Assembly (NCBI GenBank): GCA_944391635.1
Contig: CALXUL010000262.1
Coordinates: 1 to 13,375, forward strand
Direction of reading: 5' to 3'
DNA from: an uncultured Clostridia bacterium
GTDB lineage: Bacteria > Bacillota > Clostridia > UBA1381
Length of the DNA stretch: 13,375 bases
Under the pieces are notes generated by a model. That model ran no database searches, was not told where the DNA came from, and saw nothing but the letters and a program-made list of their open reading frames with translations. The position numbers and the translations under genes are program-made. This document shows positions 1 through 6,821 of this stretch, piece after piece; position 1 is the stretch's first letter, and each line of letters begins with the position of its first letter.

Positions 1-170
1 ACCTTAAGACAACGGTGCTTGAAACTGCCGCATATAAAAGCATTTTTGACTCTGAAAAACTCTATGACGAAGTAACATCAGAAGCTACTGTAAGAATGAA
101 ACTAATTCCCTACTACACCTTTGCAAACCGTGGTGCAAGTGAAATGATTGTATGGCTTACAGCAAAATAA
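1..170 (+). CDS. GH127-type (DUF1680) beta-L-arabinofuranosidase, C-terminal end only
   Basis: This is the 3' end of a gene that enters from the left edge. The reading frame starts at base 3 and ends with TAA at 168-170, giving about 55 residues. The tail contains IPYYTFANRGASEMIVWL, which matches the conserved C-terminal signature of the DUF1680/GH127 family (typically PYYxWANRGxGEMxVW). Family members remove beta-L-arabinofuranosyl residues from plant glycans or glycoproteins and are usually 600-700 residues, so about 90% of this protein lies outside the window. The catalytic centre cannot be seen. It is the only plus-strand gene and converges on the GH105 gene, sharing a bidirectional terminator, so it belongs to a different transcript. 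Its presence points to an arabinose-containing plant glycan as the target. The family call rests only on the tail motif; the exact substrate is not determined. Confidence 0.8.
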   Translation, partial: LKTTVLETAAYKSIFDSEKLYDEVTSEATVRMKLIPYYTFANRGASEMIVWLTAK

Positions 171-176
171 GTTTAA

Positions 177-205
177 AAAAGCAGAGGATAAAATCCTCTG
201 CTTTT
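177..205. terminator. Bidirectional intrinsic terminator between the GH127 and GH105 genes
   Basis: A perfect 13-bp stem: AAAAGCAGAGGAT (177-189) pairs with ATCCTCTGCTTTT (193-205) around an AAA loop. The arms start with A-runs and end with T-runs, so it can terminate transcription from both sides. It lies 7 bp after the plus-strand stop and 4 bp after the minus-strand stop (210). Confidence 0.93.
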
Positions 206-209
206 AATT

Positions 210-1220
210 TTATTTATCAAGCGCAATTATCGCCTCTTTGCAGGCTTTAAGATAGGTACCGACCGCATAGTCATTCACGCTTTCCTCCTTAACCGGACCG
301 GGTCCCCATGCAACCACTTGAACCCAGCCTATACGCCCGTTTTCATCCATGGCATATTTATTTACCGCCTCAAGCGCTGAAAAAGCCGCATTCTTTGCTT
401 CTTCATCTAAAATACCGCAGTTATATCCCTTTAAGAAACCAAGCGCAAACAGCAGTGTGCCGCTTGTTTCAGGCATATCAAATGCATATGGAGAAAGCAG
501 GTCGGTGTGCCAGAACCCATCGCTTAATTGGAGTTTTTTTATTGACTCTGCCATTCTTTTAAACATGGTCAAATATTCATTATAATAAGGATGGTTTTCA
601 TCGATTGTTTCAAGCGTTTTTGCCAGTCCCGCAAAAATCCAGCCATTGCCGCGTGACCAGAACATTTTTTTACCCTCGGTGTTTCTTTCTACTTCCGGCA
701 AAAATCTCTCGTCACGGAACCACAGCGCATATTCCTCATCAAAGCACTTTCGTTCAACTTTTGAATTATAATACAATTTGTATGCTTTCTCAAAAAACCT
801 TTCATCCTTCTGGCGCAATCCTATACGGTTATAGAAATTAAGCGCCATATAAATTGTATCAACCCACCACCAATAATCATTGTTTGGGTCATTAACCGTC
901 CATTCCAAGGTTTTTAGCATATTTTTATCGGTACCTGCTACCGAAAATTCATCTATTAAATCGAGATATGTTTCGCCGCAGATTAAATTATCTGCATTAG
1001 TTGTGTTGTTATCCTTATCATCGTAAAATGACCAGTTATTTTTATTTGCCCACGAAACCGCATAATCAAGGTATTCCTTTTTCCCCGTAACACGGTATGC
1101 GTCCATATTCCCGATAAAATAGCAGCCTCGCTCCCAGGCGCAGTCGCCTTCATCCTCATTCTGGGAAATCCAGTAATCATTTACTTTTTCTATATTGCTG
1201 ATTATTTCCTGCTTTGTCAT
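210..1220 (-). CDS. GH105 (YteR/YesR-like) unsaturated glycuronyl hydrolase
   Basis: The 336-residue product is the usual length for GH105 (alpha/alpha six-barrel). These cytoplasmic enzymes remove the 4,5-unsaturated uronic acid left at the non-reducing end of oligosaccharides by polysaccharide lyases, typically unsaturated galacturonyl-rhamnose from rhamnogalacturonan I. Visible family signatures are ADNLICGETYLDL (residues about 77-89), WWVDTIYMA (118-126, with Asp121 at the position expected for the catalytic acid, Asp143 in YteR), FWSRGNGW (187-194) and GFWHTDLL. No signal peptide is seen, consistent with action after import. The start used is ATG at 1220, which has AAGGAAAGGG six bases upstream. 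An in-frame TTG at 1241 would add seven residues but overlaps the previous stop and lacks a good site. It is the last gene of the operon, 14 bp after the heparinase-like fragment, and is followed by the terminator. GH88 is the main alternative family; the motif pattern favours GH105. Confidence 0.9.
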   Translation of the reverse strand: MTKQEIISNIEKVNDYWISQNEDEGDCAWERGCYFIGNMDAYRVTGKKEYLDYAVSWANKNNWSFYDDKDNNTTNADNLICGETYLDLIDEFSVAGTDKNMLKTLEWTVNDPNNDYWWWVDTIYMALNFYNRIGLRQKDERFFEKAYKLYYNSKVERKCFDEEYALWFRDERFLPEVERNTEGKKMFWSRGNGWIFAGLAKTLETIDENHPYYNEYLTMFKRMAESIKKLQLSDGFWHTDLLSPYAFDMPETSGTLLFALGFLKGYNCGILDEEAKNAAFSALEAVNKYAMDENGRIGWVQVVAWGPGPVKEESVNDYAVGTYLKACKEAIIALDK

Positions 1221-1234
1221 ATATGTCCCTTTCC

Positions 1235-2143
1235 TTACCAAGACTCCAAGCTGCCAGCATCGCTCCAGCCTATATTTTCATCTTCCAGATACATTTTTGC
1301 GGTTATATTAACCTCGCCCGACGCCGATACTTTTAGTGCAAGCTTTGAATACTCCGAGTTTGGACTGTTATTAAACTGCGGACTTGTCGGCAATAGCTCC
1401 GCTGCCATTATGCTAAGCTCTGCATCAGGTGCGTTCGTCTTTATCTCCACCTTCAGCCGTTTTCCGTCCTCTATCAGTATTGCCGTTGTGTTGTCCACTA
1501 TCTCTATCTCTGCCCGCGTTGTCATAAACCAGTACAGCTCGCTTTGGCTCTTTAAGTTTATCTCATCTCGCACTATCAGACTTCTTCTGCTGTCTGTCAG
1601 CATAAATCCTCTCTTGTATTCTGTTACATCATCATACAATTTTGTCATATCAAGGATTGCATATGCTGAGTTCTCTCCGAATTCGTATCTTTCTATCTCC
1701 GCTTTTGCGTTTATGTCCGTCTCAAGCTTATCATCCGGGTTTATCACTACTATGTTGTGTCCTTCTCCCTTTCTTCGATAGAAATACTTTGAATCGTATC
1801 CTGCCTGGATTGATGGGTTGTTTTCATCTGTCAAATAGCTGTATGGCTCTTTTCCTATGTCTACTGCCCATCTTACTCCGCCTATCGTATATACGAATCC
1901 GCCTACGTCAAGATGGTCGTGTGCCTGGTTCGAGCTTCCTCCTCTAAACGCTAACCACGCTGCCGTATCCTTTCCGAATTCCTCTCGCATTGATACTATC
2001 TTTGCTCCGGTATAGTACTTATCCTTTTCAAGTCCTACACCTTCTCCTTCTTCTGCTTTCGGGTCATACCATAACAGGTCTTGCGGCGTTGGCTCAAGGT
2101 TATTGCTCTCTATCTCATCCGCACGGTATATTGAATACTGCAT
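1235..2143 (-). CDS. Heparinase II/III-like protein, C-terminal beta-sandwich fragment (probable broken gene)
   Basis: The 302 residues match only the C-terminal half of heparinase II/III-type polysaccharide lyases. Motifs: SIYRADEIESNNLEPTPQDL (4-23), which in relatives leads out of the alpha/alpha toroid; FRGGSSNQAHDHLDVGGFV (66-84) with the paired His75/His77 typical of the metal-binding segment; YRRKGEGHNIVVI (122-134); and RRSLIVRDEI (186-195). The N-terminal toroid of roughly 300 residues, which in the family carries catalytic residues, is absent. No signal peptide is present, although relatives are secreted. The only start, ATG 2143, has GGAG just two bases upstream, too close for efficient initiation, and an in-frame stop lies at 2177-2179. 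It overlaps the upstream fragment by 34 bp in another frame. Codon use is unusual: from residue 190 to the end all ten Ile codons are ATA and 11 of 13 Glu codons are GAG. I infer a remnant created by deletion or recombination, and probably not a working lyase. Confidence 0.8.
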   Translation of the reverse strand: MQYSIYRADEIESNNLEPTPQDLLWYDPKAEEGEGVGLEKDKYYTGAKIVSMREEFGKDTAAWLAFRGGSSNQAHDHLDVGGFVYTIGGVRWAVDIGKEPYSYLTDENNPSIQAGYDSKYFYRRKGEGHNIVVINPDDKLETDINAKAEIERYEFGENSAYAILDMTKLYDDVTEYKRGFMLTDSRRSLIVRDEINLKSQSELYWFMTTRAEIEIVDNTTAILIEDGKRLKVEIKTNAPDAELSIMAAELLPTSPQFNNSPNSEYSKLALKVSASGEVNITAKMYLEDENIGWSDAGSLESW

Positions 2144-2526
2144 ATCTCCATAAAGTAAGTTTGTTTTTTGCCGGAGCTATTAGAAACGCCAACGCTTCCC
2201 TGTGACACAGTATTTATAAACTGCATATCAAACTGCAGCGAGAACGAGCCGGCTGGCATCTGGCTGCCCAAGCCGATTGCCACGTTACTGCTTACACCCT
2301 GCAAGCCGATTGTGAGCGCTTTATTTGCCGTACCCGCATCAACGACTCTGACCGTCTTGCTTCCGTCCACGACAATATTTGCGGGAACTGCATTCGTGGC
2401 AGTATCATCGAACATCGTATAGCCTAATACCGTATTACTTTCGTCAGCATATGCAATACCCGTTAATGACAATACCATAGAAAAACATAGAACTATACTG
2501 ATAAGTCTTGAATATTTTTTCCTCAT
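2110..2526 (-). CDS. Secreted N-terminal domain fragment of the heparinase II/III-like protein (probable broken gene)
   Basis: The 138-residue product starts with a signal peptide (MRKKYSRLISIVLCFSMVLS..., A-X-A-like cleavage near ADE, about residues 24-28). A beta-rich domain of about 100 residues follows (SFSLQFDMQFINT, QGSVGVSNSSGKK), resembling the N-terminal jelly-roll or LamG-like module in front of secreted glycan lyases. The last eleven residues or so (CSIQYTVRMR) are out-of-frame readthrough of the next fragment and look non-native. Its ATG overlaps the stop of the preceding SLH-type gene as ATGA, with GGGGTG just upstream, indicating translational coupling. A six-A tract at 2164-2169 sits at the frame break: one extra A would join this frame to the downstream fragment as a 430-residue protein, still without the catalytic toroid. 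The secretion signal is clear; the domain family is a guess from its pattern. Confidence 0.72.
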   Translation of the reverse strand: MRKKYSRLISIVLCFSMVLSLTGIAYADESNTVLGYTMFDDTATNAVPANIVVDGSKTVRVVDAGTANKALTIGLQGVSSNVAIGLGSQMPAGSFSLQFDMQFINTVSQGSVGVSNSSGKKQTYFMEICSIQYTVRMR

Positions 2527-5099
2527 TTTGTCACCCCATTATATACAACCGCAAAATTACTTGCACGATAATGCTGTTTTATAATCATAGTGCTGGCTTT
2601 AGAGCCGGAGTTTTTGTAAGTACGAATCATTGACTGATCGCAGTTTCTAAAATCACCGGTTTCCATATCAATTACCAAAATCTGTGATGGGAGCTTAACA
2701 TTGATAAGTGAATTCATATCAAATGCATAGCCGTTACCCGTATCAGTTCCTATATACACATACCCGTCCGAAACGCTGTATGCCTTACCAAGCTGATAAT
2801 GTATAGGTTCGCTTGAGGTATTGAAATATGATTTATTGTTGTCATCCATTGTTTCAGCATTAAATTCTACAGTCAGGTTCTTAATAATTCCATTATCCGA
2901 CGCAAAACGGATAATATCGCCTCTTACCAATTCATTTTTACCTTGTACCTTATCGATTTCAACATCTGAATCTATAATGTACTCCACAAAGTTTCCATTC
3001 TGCCAGCCGTAAAGACGTCTTACTACTTCTGACTCATTATCATCCCATTCCAGGCTGCATTTATCTACTACCAAAATTTCCGACTTATCGGTTGCAGGGA
3101 TAGTTGTAGATTCGTTAACGTAAACTATTGCCTTTGCACAGCCTGATTCCGGCACATCGTACGGAATAACAACGCTGGATAGATAGTTTCCGTCACCAAA
3201 CACGCTGCTTGTCTTTATAGAAAATGCTTTTTCATCGGTTACACCTTGCGCGGGAACCTGGAATATAATTGCGCTTTGTACGTTAAAGCTTGGATAAAAT
3301 ACACCCTGACGGTAATTATATACCGATGCGAAGTTATATTTTGTCAGGCTGTCGTCCTTGTCAACACGGTCCTCATCATAAAATTCCTTACCGTCTGCGG
3401 CGGTATCTATCTTCCATAGCATTTCGTCCTTAATCGCAAATTTAATAAGCTGCTGCGGAATTGTAGAGCCGTCGCCAATCACAGAGCAAAGATCACGGGA
3501 ATATACTGTTTCGCCGTTGCATTTTATTTTCTCACCGCACTGATAGGTTATTCTTTTGCCCTCTGATGTAAAGATTATCAGCGCATAGAACTCTGCTACC
3601 GGGTCCTGGAGATATTTTACAATGTATCCATACTGCATCTGTGTGCTTTCAAGTTTGGCAGTAACAATTTCCGAATCAAATCCGAGGTAAAACGTGCCGG
3701 TAATGACAAGTGAAATATTCGGATAGTTATTGATAAAATAATCTGAAATCTTATATTCCTGACCGCTGATGCTGATTATTTTTTGGTCAGAATCTATGTA
3801 ATCAATCTGACCGTTTACACTGTCCTTGAAAACATAAAATTCAATATACTTTTGATCTTTAGAGATAACCGCGCCCAAAACTTCACTTCCGGTAAGCGAA
3901 TATATATCGCGCTCTGAACCGTCATTAAAATTCTTAATAGTAATAACCCGCTCATTATCATCCAAATTTATGTACAAGCCGGTTTCATTGTCAATAAATG
4001 ACATATTAACCGTATCAATCGTATAGTCTGTAATATACTGCTGCTGTCTTACCTTTATAATCTCATATTTGCCGTCATTGTCATTATCTATAAGTTCAAT
4101 GCTGCCGTACTCAGGTATTATCTGAGCTATATCGGTAGCCTCGGCGAATTTGCCGTTATAAATAAAGCTGAACGCCGGGTCAATTTTTGCATCCTTTTTC
4201 TTTTCGTCATCGTTAAAGTATGAAATCTTTTCACCGTCAAAAGAAGCGTCCTTAGCATCTACGGTAAGGGTATTATTTTTAGTGGGATATGCATAAAATA
4301 ATGTACGCTCACCGTCAGTATCTTCTTTATAATATGCTGTCACATTATACCCAAGATATCCATTCCAATCGCCTGTATAATCGAAACTCTCACCATCGAC
4401 TTCAACCTTGCTGCTAACACCTACACAGGTGCTGTCACCTATTGCAGTATAGGCGTTTTTATTCATAATGCCTTTCATATAATAAATATCATGGAGTGCA
4501 TTCATAAGCTTTACATCATTATTAACATAAAACTCATCCTGCTGTGCGTTGATTTTTTGCTCCATAATCGGTGCATCAAGAGTATCATAAAGAAGCTGAT
4601 ATGCGTCCTTTGCAGTGATACTGCCGACGCCGGACGCAACCGACTTTGTAATACCTGCAAGCGATGCTGCCTTAAGGTATCCGCCGGGGTATCCGCCGTT
4701 TAAATCTGCAGCAGCTTTATAGCCTGCTGCAACCACACATATTTTTATAGCATCATTCGCTTTAATAGCCTCTTCGGGATAAAATTTTTCTCCGTCTGCT
4801 ATATATCCAGCGCTTACAGCGTATGTTAAAACTCTGTACAGTTCCGAAGTACGGTCAACATCAGTAAATGAAATAGGTCCTGATGTCTGCTCTGTATCTA
4901 TACAGAATATTTTTGCAGCAGCCAAAATGAAATCCTGCCTGGATACAAATTCATCATTTGAATCCAGATATTCACTCACATCTGCTATGGCGTTTATAAT
5001 TCCTGCATTTACATCTACGATAGTGTCCTGCTGCTGTGCAACTGCAAATACAGGGAAAAACGTAAGCATCAATATTAAAGATATCAGTCTTTTTCTCAT
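2523..5099 (-). CDS. Large secreted protein with N-terminal SLH-like region, function unknown
   Basis: The product is 858 residues. A signal peptide (residues 1-21, cleavage after AVA) is followed by a degenerate S-layer-homology region at about 45-175: FVSRQDFILAAAKIF, SFTDVDRTSELYRVLTYAV, AGYIADGEKFYPEEAIKAND and a third unit near 143-175. The TRAE motif that binds cell-wall polymer is not conserved here, so wall attachment may be weak. The remaining ~650 residues are beta-rich and Asn/Asp/Lys-rich, with an EF-hand-like loop DNDNDGKYE (338-346) and no recognisable catalytic signature. Similar architectures are annotated in Clostridia only as SLH domain-containing proteins. It starts 14 bp after the preceding SLH gene with GGAGG ten bases before ATG, and its stop overlaps the next start (ATGA), so it is firmly inside the operon. 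A role in holding or sensing the polymer at the cell surface is inferred from context only; an undescribed carbohydrate-active domain is possible. Confidence 0.8.
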   Translation of the reverse strand: MRKRLISLILMLTFFPVFAVAQQQDTIVDVNAGIINAIADVSEYLDSNDEFVSRQDFILAAAKIFCIDTEQTSGPISFTDVDRTSELYRVLTYAVSAGYIADGEKFYPEEAIKANDAIKICVVAAGYKAAADLNGGYPGGYLKAASLAGITKSVASGVGSITAKDAYQLLYDTLDAPIMEQKINAQQDEFYVNNDVKLMNALHDIYYMKGIMNKNAYTAIGDSTCVGVSSKVEVDGESFDYTGDWNGYLGYNVTAYYKEDTDGERTLFYAYPTKNNTLTVDAKDASFDGEKISYFNDDEKKKDAKIDPAFSFIYNGKFAEATDIAQIIPEYGSIELIDNDNDGKYEIIKVRQQQYITDYTIDTVNMSFIDNETGLYINLDDNERVITIKNFNDGSERDIYSLTGSEVLGAVISKDQKYIEFYVFKDSVNGQIDYIDSDQKIISISGQEYKISDYFINNYPNISLVITGTFYLGFDSEIVTAKLESTQMQYGYIVKYLQDPVAEFYALIIFTSEGKRITYQCGEKIKCNGETVYSRDLCSVIGDGSTIPQQLIKFAIKDEMLWKIDTAADGKEFYDEDRVDKDDSLTKYNFASVYNYRQGVFYPSFNVQSAIIFQVPAQGVTDEKAFSIKTSSVFGDGNYLSSVVIPYDVPESGCAKAIVYVNESTTIPATDKSEILVVDKCSLEWDDNESEVVRRLYGWQNGNFVEYIIDSDVEIDKVQGKNELVRGDIIRFASDNGIIKNLTVEFNAETMDDNNKSYFNTSSEPIHYQLGKAYSVSDGYVYIGTDTGNGYAFDMNSLINVKLPSQILVIDMETGDFRNCDQSMIRTYKNSGSKASTMIIKQHYRASNFAVVYNGVTK

Positions 5100-5113
5100 C
5101 TGCCTGCTACCTC

Positions 5114-6742
5114 CTACATTATGTTATCCAACAAATTAAATATAAGTACCGCAGCTTCTGCGCGGGTCATATTGTCCTTTGGTCTGAAGCTACCTTCATA
5201 ACCGTTAATTATCTTATTTGCTCCAAGTGCAGATACGCTGTATTTTGCATAATCCGATACTGCCATATCGTCATTGAAACTGTATTCACCCTCAAGGTTT
5301 ATACCCTTAGTCCCCAGCGCCTTATAAATAATTACAGCGGACTGCTCTCTTGTGATGCAGTCATAGGGGTTAATATACCCGTTATCGCCGGCAACAATCC
5401 CGGCGTTAACCAGTCTTGCAACATAAGGATAAAACCAATTGGAATTATTTACGTCTTTATAATCTATATCATAGTTTCCATTTAGCGAAAGAGCATTTGA
5501 CACAAGCGTCATAAATTCCGCCCTTGTAATGGTCTGGTCGGGTCGGAAGCTGTTGTCCTCAAAGCCGCTTATAACACTTTTTTCCGACAAGGATGTGATA
5601 ATATCCTTAGCCCAGTGTCCGCCTATATCGGTATAACGGTCATTAGATGTGTTAGGTGTTACTGTAGTTCCCTGGGTGTTTATAACCGCACCGCCTCCGG
5701 AAACACTGCCCGAGCCACCCGCGCCGCCGGTACCACCTGCACCGCCTGAGCCGCCTGATGATTTCGATATTTCCTCTACGCATCTGTCAAACACTTTTTT
5801 AACATCGTCAAAAGAGGTTATCGTTGCTCTTTTCATTTCCTCAAATACTTGGCTTCTTTTATAATCGTTAGAAAGATTATTATAGTCTTTTAAATCAATG
5901 CCGAACTTTTCATAATTTTTTATAACTGTGCTCTGAAGTTCGGAATATGTAGCCGCGCCTTTTACCGACGCAAGAAGCAGGCTTTCGTTTACAAATTCGC
6001 CCAAGTCCTCTTCCTGGTATGTACATTCGCCCATTAATGTAATAAAGTTACTCTTTATTCTATCTGATAAAGGTTTAAAAGCGGTTTCATAATCCACGCC
6101 GAAAAGCGCGCCGTATTTTTCCATATACCGCTCTATATTAGTGCTGTCATTCGCAATACTGTATACGCCGGTTATTTTCTCCACTGCTTCGGAGAAGGTA
6201 TCCATTGTATAGCCGGTTTTTCTTTGAGCAAACAGGCTGCTTTTTACAATATCGCTGTTATTGTTGTAAAAATCTGTGTCGAGAGCCAAATCTGCTTTGT
6301 TCTCATCAATCAAGGTATAAAACTTGCTTTTATCTGCCGCATTAAGCAACGATATAATCGGCTCGGCAACGTCTTTGTTAACGTATGAAAAACTGTCTTC
6401 ACAAATTATATCGCCAAACGCAGCATAGCTTCTGTATGTACCACTTTCATAGCCAGAGGGTATTTGTAATACCGCAAAAAAATCCCCGTCAGATTCACTG
6501 CGCACCATTTTATAAATTATATTATTTTCTTCAATAATTTGCGGAGTAAGCCCGTCTATTGTGAAATTGTCTTTCATTACAATCAAAGAAATAAGCTCTT
6601 TTGATTTGCCCAAATTCCCCTGTATGCTTATCTGCTGATCTTTAGTCGAATAGTTGACGCTTACATATTCATCTGCCGCCATTACCTGCGCATTCATAGA
6701 AAAAATAACAAATAACGTCAATAATGCAATTATCTTTTTCAC
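5114..6742 (-). CDS. SLH-anchored cell-surface protein with glycine-rich linker
   Basis: The product is 542 residues and starts at GTG with AAGGAAAGGG upstream; the GTG is needed to keep the Lys-Lys start of the signal peptide (cleavage near VMAA, residue 23). Residues about 25-122 look like a beta-sandwich (VSVNYSTKDQQISIQGNLG...). Residues about 124-328 are mostly helical with no known catalytic motif. A Gly-rich linker (330-351, encoded by 5690-5755) precedes three complete SLH repeats at about 368-415, 428-475 and 487-540. Wall-binding motifs are TRAE at 406-409, TREQ at 464-467 and TRAE at 526-529. SLH triplets bind pyruvylated secondary cell-wall polymer, so the N-terminal module should be displayed outside the cell. 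The gene lies directly after the solute-binding protein gene, separated by a hairpin. The N-terminal domains are unrecognised; a glycan-binding or scaffold role is an inference from the operon. Confidence 0.88.
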   Translation of the reverse strand: MKKIIALLTLFVIFSMNAQVMAADEYVSVNYSTKDQQISIQGNLGKSKELISLIVMKDNFTIDGLTPQIIEENNIIYKMVRSESDGDFFAVLQIPSGYESGTYRSYAAFGDIICEDSFSYVNKDVAEPIISLLNAADKSKFYTLIDENKADLALDTDFYNNNSDIVKSSLFAQRKTGYTMDTFSEAVEKITGVYSIANDSTNIERYMEKYGALFGVDYETAFKPLSDRIKSNFITLMGECTYQEEDLGEFVNESLLLASVKGAATYSELQSTVIKNYEKFGIDLKDYNNLSNDYKRSQVFEEMKRATITSFDDVKKVFDRCVEEISKSSGGSGGAGGTGGAGGSGSVSGGGAVINTQGTTVTPNTSNDRYTDIGGHWAKDIITSLSEKSVISGFEDNSFRPDQTITRAEFMTLVSNALSLNGNYDIDYKDVNNSNWFYPYVARLVNAGIVAGDNGYINPYDCITREQSAVIIYKALGTKGINLEGEYSFNDDMAVSDYAKYSVSALGANKIINGYEGSFRPKDNMTRAEAAVLIFNLLDNIM

Positions 6743-6772
6743 GGTATAACCCTTTCCTTATACATAATTTAT

Positions 6773-6808
6773 TTTCCGCGCACTCTGTTTTATTAGAGTG
6801 CGCGGAAA
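6773..6808 (-). promoter_or_regulatory. Strong intercistronic hairpin after the solute-binding protein gene
   Basis: A perfect 14-bp stem, TTTCCGCGCACTCT (6773-6786) with AGAGTGCGCGGAAA (6795-6808), and an 8-base loop. It starts 13 bp past the stop of the solute-binding protein gene. On the minus strand it is followed by AAAATAAATTATG rather than a T-run, so it is not a standard intrinsic terminator. I infer a partial terminator or an mRNA 3'-end stabiliser that keeps binding-protein mRNA more abundant than the downstream SLH genes. No separate promoter is visible in the remaining 30 bp before the next start. Confidence 0.75.
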
Positions 6809-6821
6809 CCGTTTCCCTTGC

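Noticed and set aside
1221..1241. Upstream TTG start for the GH105 gene
   Set aside because: ATG at 1220 has AAGGAAAGGG at proper spacing, while the TTG sits within the preceding stop region and has no good site.
1410..1781. 123-codon plus-strand open frame opposite the heparinase fragment
   Set aside because: The Ser/Leu/Ile-rich translation is the antisense of GAG/ATA-rich codons in the real frame; there is no start signal and no family resemblance.
5690..5755. GC-rich repetitive stretch as a possible repeat element
   Set aside because: It simply encodes the Gly/Ser/Ala linker in front of the SLH repeats and stays in frame.
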